NCBI GenBank assembly: GCA_030527205.1
Contig: JAUNBG010000031.1
Span: 1-37,700, forward strand
DNA from: Planctomycetia bacterium
GTDB taxonomy: Bacteria; Planctomycetota; Planctomycetia; Pirellulales; Thermoguttaceae
Direction: 5' to 3'
DNA: 37,700 nucleotides
Shown here: positions 25,021 through 34,291 of the stretch, piece by piece
Layout of the letters: every line of letters begins with the position of its first letter
Position numbering within the stretch: the first letter of the stretch is position 1
Made by a program: the position numbers and the translations under genes
Notes under the pieces: model-generated
Database searches by the model: none
What the model was told of the DNA's origin: nothing
The model's input: the letters and a program-made list of their open reading frames with translations, nothing else

Positions 25021-25482
25021 ATGCCAAAAAAAAACTCGCTGGATTTATCAACGAGAAATGGCGTAATTGCCATTATTTCTTTAGGATGCGATATTGATAC
25101 TGCTGCCGTATATTTAAAAAAAAATCCAAAAGACATATATCGCGAAATCAAAAACGACAAAAACTTTGAACTTGAAGTTAAACAGGCCGAAAAACAAGCT
25201 GAAGTATACTTAATTAAACAGATTAAAGACGCCGCATCAAGTGAAAAAAACTGGAGAGCTGCAACGTGGTTCCTGGAACGACTGCGACCAAATAAATACG
25301 GAAAAAATAAACAAAATCGCTATTCTGTTGAAAAAATTATCGAATTCGTTTCCATATTAACAAATATTGTAATCGATGAAATTTCAAACGAAGACGATAA
25401 GCAAAGAATACAAAATCGCTTTAATGCCCTATTATGTAAAATATTAAAAAATAATGACTTAAAACACAAATCAATTGATTAA
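25021..25482 (+). CDS. probable small terminase subunit
   Basis: The 153-residue protein begins 28 bases after the ABC-GNAT stop, with GGGAGC before ATG 25021. The N-terminal part (about 10-50) reads as a helix-turn-helix (ISLGCDIDTAAVYLKKNPKD), followed by a long charged helix (EVKQAEKQAEVYLIKQIKDA) and WRAATWFLERLRPNKYGK, the terminase-small-subunit-like arrangement seen just upstream of many large terminases. It would bind the packaging site and hand DNA to the large subunit. The assignment rests on HTH plus helix, length and position; I did not find a diagnostic residue. Confidence 0.65.
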   Translation: MPKKNSLDLSTRNGVIAIISLGCDIDTAAVYLKKNPKDIYREIKNDKNFELEVKQAEKQAEVYLIKQIKDAASSEKNWRAATWFLERLRPNKYGKNKQNRYSVEKIIEFVSILTNIVIDEISNEDDKQRIQNRFNALLCKILKNNDLKHKSID

Positions 25483-25615
25483 CTCTTGTAAGGATCAATG
25501 ACTGTAAAATATAACAGCAAAAATAGGGAGTTAAAAACGGCTTCTCTTTTTTGATAATGACACATCATTTATAGTAATCGTAAATAAATATAAGAACTCG
25601 ATTTAAGTTATTCAT

Positions 25616-27241
25616 ATGAAAAAAAGAATTCAAAACTTTCCGGATGATATTTGTTTGTCTGATGTAAAGATTGTGTTACAAACCGCATTAAAACAACTCT
25701 CTGACAATAATAAAAAGTTAAAAAATGATTGTAAGTGCCTTAATGAACCGCTTCTTGATTGGGCAAAAAAGTTTTTACCAAATTATTTTACGCTCGAACC
25801 TTCGGAAATGCATTATTGGTTGGCCAATGAATTGGATACTGCAACATGTAAAAGAAATACAAAGATAAATCTTTTGGCGCCAAGATGTTCTGCAAAATCG
25901 ACATTGGGAACTCTTGCTTATCCTTTGCGCGAAGCTGTTGAAAATCGTGAACATTATATTTGGATTATTTCTGACACAAAGTCACAAGCTCTATGTCATC
26001 TCACAAACATTGCTTATGAATTATTTAATAATCAATTATTAAGAAATTTTTATTCCTTTTTAAACCAAAGTTATGCAATACATTTTAGCGGCAATAGAAT
26101 TAAAATTAGTAATGGCGTCGTCTTGGAATCCTATGGGACAGGACAACGAATAAGAGGTCTCAGATTTAAAGAAAATCGACCCTCGTTAATTATTTGTGAT
26201 GACATACAAAATGAAGATCATATTCTTTCATTAAATCGTCGTAATCGCAGCAGACAATGGTTTTACGGAACTTTAATGAAGGCGGGAAATACTCGAACAA
26301 ACTTTCTGCAACTTGCAACAGCTCTCCATCAAGAAGCAATTGCTTATGAACTGACAAAAAATCAGGGATGGATATCAAAAGTTTTTAAATCCATTATTAA
26401 TGAGCCGTATCGACAAGACTTATGGAAAATATGGGAAAGTATTTTTTGTGATGCAACTTTGAAAAACTCTTCTGATGAAGCTTATTTGTATTATTGCAAA
26501 AACAAAAATGATATGGATTTAGGTGCTTCTGTGCTTTGGAAGGAAAACGAAAATATCTATGATTTGATGAGATCAAGACTCGAAAGCGGTGAACAAACTT
26601 TTTTGCGAGAAAAGCAGAACTCTCCCATTAATTATGACTTATGTGAGTTTTCTGAAAAGTATTTTGAACACAATATTTGGTGCAATGCCCTGCCAAAAGA
26701 ATTTGTCGTGTCTGCTCTGGCTCTTGATCCAAGTAAAGGAAAAGAAGCAAGTTATTGCGATTATACTGCATTTGTATATGTTGTGTTAGGTAACGATGAC
26801 ATTTTTTATGTCGATTCAAATATCTGTAAACAACAGTTATCAGAAATGATAGAGCATTCCATTCAACTTTTAAAAAAATATAATCCCGATCTTTTTGGTA
26901 TTGAAACAAATCAATTTCAAGAACTTATAAAAGTTGAATTGGAAAAGAAATTACATGAAAATGAATTGTATCATATTCAACCGTATCCAATTTTGAACAA
27001 AACAAATAAAACCTTTCGTATTCGTCGGTTGGAACCATATTTATCCGCTAACAAATTGCGATTTCTTACAAAAAGCAAATCAAATCAATTGTTGATTGAA
27101 CAATTAAAGTATTTTCCTTTGGGTGACCATGACGATGGCCCCGATGCCTTGGAAATGGCTGTCCGTATGATTGAAACTTTTCAGGAACAATCTTCGTTCA
27201 AAGACACATTAGGCACAAAAATTAATATAAATGTCGTGTAA
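25616..27241 (+). CDS. terL: phage large terminase subunit (packaging ATPase-nuclease)
   Basis: The 541-residue protein has both terminase domains. The ATPase has a variant Walker A, LLAPRCSAKST (86-96), Walker B LIICDD (191-196) and coupling motif LATALHQ (233-239). The C-terminal RNase-H-like nuclease domain has Asp371 (LALDPSKG), Glu430 (FGIETNQ) and a third acidic site in GDHDDGPDALEMA (504-514). Length is typical for headful or cos-type TerL. It would package DNA into proheads made by the portal, protease and capsid genes downstream. The motifs are complete and the frame is intact, so it is not obviously decayed. The ATG lacks a clear ribosome-binding site and is 133 bases from the small terminase. 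Confidence 0.93.
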   Translation: MKKRIQNFPDDICLSDVKIVLQTALKQLSDNNKKLKNDCKCLNEPLLDWAKKFLPNYFTLEPSEMHYWLANELDTATCKRNTKINLLAPRCSAKSTLGTLAYPLREAVENREHYIWIISDTKSQALCHLTNIAYELFNNQLLRNFYSFLNQSYAIHFSGNRIKISNGVVLESYGTGQRIRGLRFKENRPSLIICDDIQNEDHILSLNRRNRSRQWFYGTLMKAGNTRTNFLQLATALHQEAIAYELTKNQGWISKVFKSIINEPYRQDLWKIWESIFCDATLKNSSDEAYLYYCKNKNDMDLGASVLWKENENIYDLMRSRLESGEQTFLREKQNSPINYDLCEFSEKYFEHNIWCNALPKEFVVSALALDPSKGKEASYCDYTAFVYVVLGNDDIFYVDSNICKQQLSEMIEHSIQLLKKYNPDLFGIETNQFQELIKVELEKKLHENELYHIQPYPILNKTNKTFRIRRLEPYLSANKLRFLTKSKSNQLLIEQLKYFPLGDHDDGPDALEMAVRMIETFQEQSSFKDTLGTKININVV

Positions 27242-27443
27242 ATAATTATATATAATATTATCTCATCATCATATGACAGCAATACTTATGTTAGCAGAGA
27301 AACTGTGACAATGTAAATACGGGATCTAAAATATGGATCTTCAATTCATCCGAAAATAGTTTAAATGGATTAAAACACATTTTCCTTTGCGATGTAAAAA
27401 GTGTTGACATTTGACTTTTGAGTATAATATACGGAGAAATAAT

Positions 27444-28844
27444 ATGTTAGAAAATCATGAATGCGTTGAAAAAACTTCATGCAATAATATATATAATGAA
27501 GATAAATTATATCAGTTGCTTGAACATTATATTTCACAGTATGTTAATAGTGATGAAATGTTGTATGATTCGCCTGGCCAGTGGTTGCCGATGCAAAACG
27601 ATACAACTATGAGTTCAAATACAAAACTCTTTTCTGAAATGTTTTTTGAACAAATTCGTAATGAGTCACGTAATTTATATTTTCATAACCCATATGCTAT
27701 CAATGCCATAGAAAATCGAATCAGTTTTGTGATTGGCAAAGGTCATAAATATCATGTGATCCCAAACAATGAACAATCTGTAAATTTGGCAAAAATCACA
27801 CAAGAGATCATTGATGATTTTCTCGATAAAAATCATTGGCTTAAACGACAAAAGGAGATCATGAGACGTAAGGATCGGGATGGCGAAGTCTTTCTGCGAT
27901 ACTTTGTTAACGGTAATGGTGAAACGACCATTCGTTTTGTTGAACCCGAACACGTAAAAACTCCAAATAATGTCCATTTGAATTATACAACTGACTTGGG
28001 AATAAATACGAAAAAAAATGATGTCGAAACAATACTCGGATACTGGATCAATAACGAATATGTAGACGCAAAAAAAATTCAACATCGAAAAAGTTTTGTT
28101 GATAGTACTGTAAAACGCGGTATACCGATACTATACGCAGTTAGAAAAAACTTGATTCGTGTAGATAAATTGCTAAGAAATATGAGTATTGTTGCTGAAA
28201 TCCAATCTGCAATTGCTTTAATAAGAAAGCATTCGGACGCAACAGCTGAAAATATACAAAGATTTCTTGCTCAAAAACAAAATAAAATGGGGCACTCAAA
28301 TGGATTTAACGTGCACGAAATTTTTCAACCTGGAACTATTATTGATGCCCAAGCTGGTATAGATTACCAATTTCCAATTGCCGCAATTGACGCCAGTCGT
28401 TATATCCAAATACTTCAGGCTGAATTGCGCGCTATTGCTGCAAGGCTCGTTATGCCTGAGTTTATGCTTACAAGTGATGCATCAAATGCAAACTATTCAT
28501 CGACAATGATAGCCGAAGGCCCTGCTGTTCGTATGTTTGAACGAATTCAAGAAGATATGATTCATGATGATATCGATCTTTTGCAGGAAGTTGTTAAAAA
28601 TGCTGCAATTACAAACAGACTGCCAAAAGATGTGTTAAAGTGTGTCAAAATCCAGGCGGTTCCGCCAACATTGGCCGTTCGTGATCGTTATAAAGAAACA
28701 AAAGCTGATGAAATATTATTGAAACATGGTATTATCTCGCCTCAAACAATGGCTTTACGCTATGGATTAAACCCCGAAAAAGAATCATGGCTTCATTGTC
28801 ATTGTAAAACAGAAGATAAATGTGATTGCAATTCAGAGAAATAA
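27444..28844 (+). CDS. phage portal protein
   Basis: The 466-residue protein follows the large terminase and precedes the prohead protease, the standard portal position. Features match portal proteins: an N-terminal NPYAINAIENRISFVIGKGH, a REKDGE-like turn (RRKDRDGEVFLRYF), a RGIPILYAVRKNLIRVDKLL segment and a C-terminal half rich in helix (AELRAIAARLVMPEFMLTSD). It forms the dodecameric ring at one capsid vertex through which DNA passes. ATG 27444 follows CGGAGAAAT and is preferred over the upstream in-frame TTG at 27411. The C-terminus ends CHCKTEDKCDCNSEK, a cysteine cluster that might bind metal. Confidence 0.85.
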   Translation: MLENHECVEKTSCNNIYNEDKLYQLLEHYISQYVNSDEMLYDSPGQWLPMQNDTTMSSNTKLFSEMFFEQIRNESRNLYFHNPYAINAIENRISFVIGKGHKYHVIPNNEQSVNLAKITQEIIDDFLDKNHWLKRQKEIMRRKDRDGEVFLRYFVNGNGETTIRFVEPEHVKTPNNVHLNYTTDLGINTKKNDVETILGYWINNEYVDAKKIQHRKSFVDSTVKRGIPILYAVRKNLIRVDKLLRNMSIVAEIQSAIALIRKHSDATAENIQRFLAQKQNKMGHSNGFNVHEIFQPGTIIDAQAGIDYQFPIAAIDASRYIQILQAELRAIAARLVMPEFMLTSDASNANYSSTMIAEGPAVRMFERIQEDMIHDDIDLLQEVVKNAAITNRLPKDVLKCVKIQAVPPTLAVRDRYKETKADEILLKHGIISPQTMALRYGLNPEKESWLHCHCKTEDKCDCNSEK

Positions 28845-28881
28845 ACGACACGATAACATTATTAACGTTTAAGGAGAAAAA

Positions 28882-29820
28882 ATGAAAGTCAATCTTATTG
28901 AATATACAAATATTTTGACAAAAAACAACATAATTGATGAAACAAATGGAATTGTCCGAAACGTCAAAATTGTGGGGCTTGAGAGTCGTAATGGACGTAT
29001 TTATCCTGAAGATACACTCAAAAAGGCTGTTAATCTTTATGAAAATTCCAAAGTAAATCTGAATCATTCCGATGAAAATAATACATGCTCACGAAAATAT
29101 CAGGATCGTTTTGGTGCCATAAAAAATATTCGATATAAACCAAATGATGGACTTTATGCTGATTTTTATTTCAATCCAAAACATGTTCTGGCTGAACAAT
29201 TTCTTTGGGACGCAAAAAATCGTCCGGAAAATCTTGGTATGTCGCACAATGTCGAAGCAATTGTCAGCAAAAGAGATAACAAACAAATTGTTGATGAAAT
29301 ATTGTCCGTTAAAAGTGTTGATATTGTTGCAGATCCAGCAACAACAAATGGTTTGTTCGAATCAGTAAATCTAAATGAAGTAAATCGCGATAACATGGTT
29401 GTTATATCACATATGCCTGATGTCACAGAAAAAGTGTGCAAAAGTCATATGTGTGAAAATAATCAATTGCAGGAGAACAACTCAGATATTTTTTGCGCCG
29501 AAAACACAAAAAAACAAGAATGGAATCTTCAGTTGGAGAATTTGCGGAATGACATCATTTCATTAATATTAGAGCATGTTTTAGAATCTGCTGATACACA
29601 TATGTTTTCATTTCCTGTATACACAAAAGAGTTTGTTAAATCATTGTTAACGATACAAGACATCACGATTATCAAATCACTTTTACAAGAACGATATGAA
29701 TATTGTCAAAATTTTAATGAAAATATTAATTCTCAAAATAGCGACGAGATTCAGTCAAGACCAAGTGACATAAATAGTTATGAAAACGATAAGTCTTTCA
29801 TTGAAAGTATATTGAAATAA
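28882..29820 (+). CDS. prohead serine protease / capsid maturation protease
   Basis: Residues 1-165 match phage prohead proteases of the T4 gp21-like type: NGRIYPEDTLKKAV, VNLNHSDE with catalytic His62, RFGAIKNIRYKPNDGLYADF, LGMSHNV with catalytic Ser121, and SVDIVADPATTNGLFES as the closing strand. The C-terminal half (about 165-312) is low-complexity, hydrophilic and helical, and could act as the internal scaffold removed on maturation, as in protease-scaffold fusions. The start follows AAGGAGAAAA with ideal spacing. It lies 37 bases after the portal gene, so the two are cotranscribed. Confidence 0.88.
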   Translation: MKVNLIEYTNILTKNNIIDETNGIVRNVKIVGLESRNGRIYPEDTLKKAVNLYENSKVNLNHSDENNTCSRKYQDRFGAIKNIRYKPNDGLYADFYFNPKHVLAEQFLWDAKNRPENLGMSHNVEAIVSKRDNKQIVDEILSVKSVDIVADPATTNGLFESVNLNEVNRDNMVVISHMPDVTEKVCKSHMCENNQLQENNSDIFCAENTKKQEWNLQLENLRNDIISLILEHVLESADTHMFSFPVYTKEFVKSLLTIQDITIIKSLLQERYEYCQNFNENINSQNSDEIQSRPSDINSYENDKSFIESILK

Positions 29821-29934
29821 TGCCTGATGTAATGCAACATAAAAACACAAAGAAAATTTTGTTTACAACAGAATTAATTACACAAAATGTTTACTGTTTC
29901 AAAGTGAAGAAAAACGATAAGTAAAGGAAAAATA

Positions 29935-30399
29935 ATGTCAAACAAAATGAGTTGGCGATATGGCGATACAAATCCCATTTTGGCTCCAGTCGATTCGGCA
30001 ACGGTGATTGAGATTGGTGATTTGTTATTCTTGTCCTCAGGTAAGGCCAAACCAGCAAAGGACATAACTGAAGGAGAAAATGCAGCAACAACACAGACCA
30101 CATTTTCGTCTGGTTTTTTGGGAATTGCAATGCAATGCAGTAACAGTTCCGACACAACTCCAATTCGAGTTGCAACAACAGGTTATTTTAATCTGTCCGC
30201 TTCCAGCGCAACATTTATTCTTGGTGATAAAGTCGGTATTGCTGCAAGTAATGATGGAACTGTTTTATCAAATCAAACCGTCGCAAAAGTAAGTTCCGTA
30301 AATTACATGATCGGGCGCGTTGCAAAAACTGAAAATGTTGCAACAACTTCGGTTCTTGTCAAAATAACATCTGTGATAATGAATGGAAGTTTCACTTAA
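29935..30399 (+). CDS. probable capsid decoration/stabilisation protein
   Basis: The 154-residue product lies between the protease and the major capsid protein, the usual place of a head decoration protein. It is beta-rich and Ser/Thr/Ala-rich, with no cysteine-based or enzymatic motif apart from one Cys, and segments such as VIEIGDLLFLSSGKAKPA and FILGDKVGIAAS resemble DUF2190-like or similar small capsid-surface proteins. ATG 29935 follows AAAGGAAAAATA. Function is inferred from position and composition. Confidence 0.6.
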   Translation: MSNKMSWRYGDTNPILAPVDSATVIEIGDLLFLSSGKAKPAKDITEGENAATTQTTFSSGFLGIAMQCSNSSDTTPIRVATTGYFNLSASSATFILGDKVGIAASNDGTVLSNQTVAKVSSVNYMIGRVAKTENVATTSVLVKITSVIMNGSFT

Positions 30400-30507
30400 C
30401 GCAAAATACTCTTGTCGTAAGTTTTAGAATACAAAACTTTGTATATCTATAAAAATGATTACCGATACTTTCACACAAAACAACAAACAGCGTAATACGA
30501 GGTGTTT

Positions 30508-31677
30508 ATGTCGTCTATAAAATATTCAGAATTAAAACGTCGAATTGAACTTGAAGGTCAAGAAAAAACGTTAAAACATATTTCGGAAGCTCTCCAAAAA
30601 AAGGATTTAAAACCTGATGATTTCAGCATTCGTGATCTTGCTGAAACACTCATAACTAACGGTCGTCAGTGGATTCGCGAATTGGATCCACGAAGTTCTT
30701 ACGGGTCAACTTTAAACGAATCTCTGGAAGGAGTTGATGCCAGTGCCTTTTTAAATATCACTGGACAACTGGTTTACAACAGAATTCTCGAATCTTATCA
30801 CTCGGAACTTTTTTGCTTATCAAATGCGGTAACAACTATCACAACACGCCTTGACAGCGAAAAAATTCCAGGAATTACTGGTATTGTTGATGATGTCGCT
30901 GAAATTCATGCTGGTATGCCTTATCCAAACTATGGATTTGGCGAAGATTATATAGAAACTCCCCCGACTTTAAAACGTGGATTGATCATTCCTGTAACAA
31001 AAGAAGCTGTGTTTTTTGACCGTACACATCTTATTTTGTCTCGCGCGTCCGAAGTCGGTGAAATACTTGCCTTAAACAAAGAAAAACGTATTGCAGATAT
31101 GATTCTTGGGTTGTCAAATACTTATGTAAGACAAGGACAAAGTTTCAATACCTATTATGCCTCCAGTGATAATGGCCCATGGGTTAATGTCGTTGCTTCC
31201 AACAGTTTAACATCCTTAGCTTCTGTTGAAGTTGCGGAAAATTTATTGACAAAAATGCTTGACCCAACAACATTGGAACCTGTTCTAATTGAGGCGGATA
31301 CAATCCTGGTTATGCCGCAAAAAAAACATACAGCAAGTAACATATTGAAATATCACAATCTTTCGTACAATAACGGAAATTTGAAAATTACCGATAATCC
31401 GTTTTATAAATACAACATCCTTTCAAGTCGTATTGCATATCGTCAACTTGTCAATTCAAATAGTGAAAACGAAGCGAAGTTCGCGGATTATTGGTATTTA
31501 GGTAATTTTGCAAAAGCGTTTGCATACATGGAAAATTGGCCTGTCACTGTCTCACATTCAGCGATTGGAAGTGAAGCTGAATTCAGTCAAGACATTCTTT
31601 TCCGATTTAAAGCAAGTGAACGGGGAACACCTGCCGTATTAAATCCTCGATATGTCATAAAGTCCTACAATACATAA
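30508..31677 (+). CDS. major capsid protein (HK97-fold expected)
   Basis: The 389-residue protein is in the major capsid position after portal, protease and decoration genes. Its layout suits an HK97-type subunit: a helical N-terminal region (about 1-65), then long beta-rich segments (LSRASEVGEILALNKEKRIA, DTILVMPQKKHTASNIL) and a C-terminal FAYMENWPVTVSHSAIGSEA followed by FRFKASERGTPAVLNPRYV, typical of capsid P- and A-domain strands. No cysteine or enzymatic motif is needed. The ATG at 30508 follows CGAGGTG; an in-frame GTG at 30502 lies too close to that site. Whether it assembles full heads cannot be told from sequence. Confidence 0.82.
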   Translation: MSSIKYSELKRRIELEGQEKTLKHISEALQKKDLKPDDFSIRDLAETLITNGRQWIRELDPRSSYGSTLNESLEGVDASAFLNITGQLVYNRILESYHSELFCLSNAVTTITTRLDSEKIPGITGIVDDVAEIHAGMPYPNYGFGEDYIETPPTLKRGLIIPVTKEAVFFDRTHLILSRASEVGEILALNKEKRIADMILGLSNTYVRQGQSFNTYYASSDNGPWVNVVASNSLTSLASVEVAENLLTKMLDPTTLEPVLIEADTILVMPQKKHTASNILKYHNLSYNNGNLKITDNPFYKYNILSSRIAYRQLVNSNSENEAKFADYWYLGNFAKAFAYMENWPVTVSHSAIGSEAEFSQDILFRFKASERGTPAVLNPRYVIKSYNT

Positions 31678-32030
31678 TATAGAAATTAACAAAAAGATTC
31701 ATTGTTAAAATATTATGTTGTAAAATATAACTGTTGTACTTCCTTACAAGATTAAAATGCCGTGTCGATAGTGATATATTGTTGGTCAGTGGTTGCATAA
31801 CATCAGACATATCAGCAGTATATAAAGAGCGTACTGGATGTCATTATTTCAGTCTGTGTTTCCCGTTCATGTTTTTGGTTGTATAAATCGTGACATACAG
31901 TATTGCTCACGTTGACATGGCCCTGACAAAAAGATCAAATATAGAGCGATGTGTACTATATTAAGTTACATACAACATTTTGAAATATTTGAGCAACATA
32001 TTTTTTTGATAAAAACAAAGGGATCAATAA
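31678..32030 (+). other. 353-base gap after capsid gene
   Basis: No gene is seen. TTGACA at 31912-31917 with TCAAAT at 31935-31940 (17-base spacer) is a possible weak promoter for the small gene at 32031. A short CGTGA/TCACG repeat lies just before it. The length is unusual for a phage structural module. Confidence 0.35.
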
Positions 32031-32273
32031 ATGAATGAAGTTGAACAATTACAGACAATTAAATCTCATACACTTGAAATGTTGAATGAATTAACATCAA
32101 TCCCTAAACCGACTTATACCGTTGACGGACATACTGTTTCCTGGTCTGAGTATCAAAAAATTCTTTTGGAAACAATAAATTGGTGCGACATAAAGTTAAA
32201 ACAAATACAACCTTGCGAATTTCAAACACAAGCAACAACGTGCGACTATCCTGTATGTAACTATATACCTTAA
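32031..32273 (+). CDS. small phage-cassette protein, unknown function
   Basis: The 80-residue protein has an N-terminal helix, then YTVDGHTVSWSEYQKILLET and INWCDIKLKQI, and a short tail with three cysteines. The VDGxxVSWSEYxxxL pattern is one I associate with small hypothetical proteins near phage capsid genes. The ATG follows AAAGGGATC. Intact, no enzyme motif. Function unknown; perhaps a head-completion or assembly accessory. Confidence 0.6.
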   Translation: MNEVEQLQTIKSHTLEMLNELTSIPKPTYTVDGHTVSWSEYQKILLETINWCDIKLKQIQPCEFQTQATTCDYPVCNYIP

Positions 32274-32329
32274 CATACAGCCATTTTAATTTTGTATTAA
32301 TCTCTGACAGTATGAAGTGAGAATCACAT

Positions 32330-32998
32330 ATGCTACACAAACCTGATACAAACTCTATTTATGATTTTAATGAATACATTACGCTTTATCGTCCAGACAC
32401 ACAGTTGAAGATGCTGTGTTTAAAGGGACTTAGGGTTATATCAAACAATGCAAAAGCAAATTTCTCTCTGAATCATCCTGTTCCACATATAAAAGCTATT
32501 TGGTATTTGCCTGCTTACGAAAAAACAAAAAACATTTTAAAACGTGACCATATCATTGATATGAAAGGACATATATGGAATGTTTTCGAATGCAGACACA
32601 TGTTGGAACAAAATATAATAAAAATAAAATCTTTTTGCGAAACGTTAATACCAAAAGCAAATGATTGTGTAAATATCTATCGTATAAGTACTAGCAACAA
32701 TAGCTTTGGTAATTCAATAAATAACGATTCGTTGATATATAGTCATGTGCCTGCAATACTTGAAAAACATCATGAAAATATCACCGAAAAAAAGATGTTG
32801 CCTGTCACAAAAGGATTGGAAAGTATTGTGATGTTCATCGATAAAAATGTAAACTTGTATTTGTCGGATGTTATTGTTTATCAGAATAATAGAATATATG
32901 AAATTACAGAGATCGATGACATTTTATTAAGCCCGTCTTGGCAAATAATCAAAGCGGTCAGAAAAACGGGTTTGCATGGACAATGGACATGCCCATAA
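32330..32998 (+). CDS. phage-cassette hypothetical protein, possible head-closure/neck
   Basis: The 222-residue protein has no motif I recognise. It is mixed alpha/beta, with DMKGHIWNVFECRHMLEQ and DVIVYQNNRIYEITEIDDIL near the C-terminus, the latter resembling the short beta-hairpin of head-tail connector proteins. Its position after the capsid gene suggests a neck or completion role, but that is only positional. The start codon ATG 32330 lacks a strong ribosome-binding site and lies 56 bases after the previous gene. Confidence 0.5.
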   Translation: MLHKPDTNSIYDFNEYITLYRPDTQLKMLCLKGLRVISNNAKANFSLNHPVPHIKAIWYLPAYEKTKNILKRDHIIDMKGHIWNVFECRHMLEQNIIKIKSFCETLIPKANDCVNIYRISTSNNSFGNSINNDSLIYSHVPAILEKHHENITEKKMLPVTKGLESIVMFIDKNVNLYLSDVIVYQNNRIYEITEIDDILLSPSWQIIKAVRKTGLHGQWTCP

Positions 32999-33162
32999 GA
33001 AAATAGGATAGAACATTCATCGTAAAATTGCATGATAATCGTGATAGCCAAACACAACGAACAGTGCAATAAAACATTATTTGTTCATAAAATGAAGTCT
33101 TTTCATTTGAAACAATTGTCGTATGTAACTACATATTCATCACATAGAAATATTCAATTATT

Positions 33163-34077
33163 ATGGGAATAATCATTCAAGAATTGGGTGGTTCACCAAA
33201 AGAAAAGTACACACAGGATTCCTTTACAGCAGAAAGAACTTTTCTTTTGCCATGGGACCAAAGAGAAAATTTTGCGCGTTTCTTTTTTGGCAATCGTATG
33301 TATACATGCAATTCAGAGCTTGGGATACAATCTATTGACATTCTGCAAAACAACAACATTTTACTTTTGCCAATACAAAATCCATTAACATATCCTGATA
33401 AAAACAGCGTTTATGTATCAAGAATAAATTTTGAACCACTTGATGCTGATTCTCTGGATATTTCCGAAATTATCGAACCATCTTCGGAATTGGCAAGTTA
33501 TAAGTCTTTTGCAAAAGCTACTGTCTATTATAATTCACAAACCACATCCATTGATCGAAATGATTCACCAAACATCGAAGCAGGTACAAGTTTAACATAC
33601 AAAATGTTAGCAACTGTCGAAATGGTGCCAGTTGTGAATCGTGATCTCTATTGGGAAGACAATGCTTCACTTCCAGTTTCTGAAGATTTAATGGTTACAA
33701 AACGTGTTCCAATGACAGAGCATCAATTGATTTGGAAAAATGTTGTTTTTCCTCCATGGGAAACAATAAGTTTATTACAGGGAACCGTAAATAACGCTAC
33801 GTTCATGGGTTATTCTGCTGAGACAATCTTGTTTGAAGGAGCTGAAGCTTATAAAATATATAACAGTACACTTCAAAATGGTGCTGCAAACTATACATGG
33901 CAAATTCGATATATCTTTCGCGAGAAGTGTATCCGACACAATAACGTTACTTATGGATGGAATCATTTTTATCGCATTTCTTCTCCTTCCGGATGGTTTC
34001 GTCTATCAGAAGGAGTGAACAAGCTTTACAAAACAGCTAATCATGAGTTGCTATTTCAATCACAAAACATTGAATGA
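33163..34077 (+). CDS. phage-cassette hypothetical protein
   Basis: The 304-residue product starts MGIIIQELGGSPKEKYTQDS and then SFTAERTFLLPWDQRENF. It is beta-rich with aromatic residues and no recognised catalytic motif. A middle segment, TSLTYKMLATVEMVPVVNRD, and the ending NHFYRISSPSGWFRLSEG fit a structural protein, possibly at the portal vertex, but this is not firmly supported. There is no clear ribosome-binding site. The stop overlaps the start of a 63-codon frame at 34074. Confidence 0.5.
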   Translation: MGIIIQELGGSPKEKYTQDSFTAERTFLLPWDQRENFARFFFGNRMYTCNSELGIQSIDILQNNNILLLPIQNPLTYPDKNSVYVSRINFEPLDADSLDISEIIEPSSELASYKSFAKATVYYNSQTTSIDRNDSPNIEAGTSLTYKMLATVEMVPVVNRDLYWEDNASLPVSEDLMVTKRVPMTEHQLIWKNVVFPPWETISLLQGTVNNATFMGYSAETILFEGAEAYKIYNSTLQNGAANYTWQIRYIFREKCIRHNNVTYGWNHFYRISSPSGWFRLSEGVNKLYKTANHELLFQSQNIE

Positions 34078-34265
34078 ATTTATCATATGATATTATGTTT
34101 ACGGTATGTACGACTTTTTGCGTATTGTGTTTTTTGTGTGTTTGGTTGGTCGTCCATTGTGTTATGAACTGCAAACAAAATAATATGTATGTAATGTATT
34201 GTGCGTTTCTTACAAACATGAATAACAAGTGTCTTGAATTTGGTGTGGTTTCAAAAAATTACTAA
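34074..34265 (+). CDS. candidate small Cys-rich membrane peptide
   Basis: A 63-codon frame begins at the ATG overlapping the previous stop (ATGA at 34074-34077), so translation could be coupled. Residues 8-32 form one hydrophobic segment rich in Cys, Val, Phe and Leu. It could be a holin-like or small membrane protein, but in AT-rich DNA a frame this long can occur by chance, and no ribosome-binding site is seen. Confidence 0.25.
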   Translation: MNLSYDIMFTVCTTFCVLCFLCVWLVVHCVMNCKQNNMYVMYCAFLTNMNNKCLEFGVVSKNY

Positions 34266-34291
34266 ATTCAAAAATAATATAAGAGGTTGTT

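Noticed and set aside
27404..27428. TTGACA and TATAAT boxes before the portal gene
   Set aside because: The boxes are only 13 bases apart, too close for a normal sigma70 promoter; a real promoter may be near but this pairing is not convincing.
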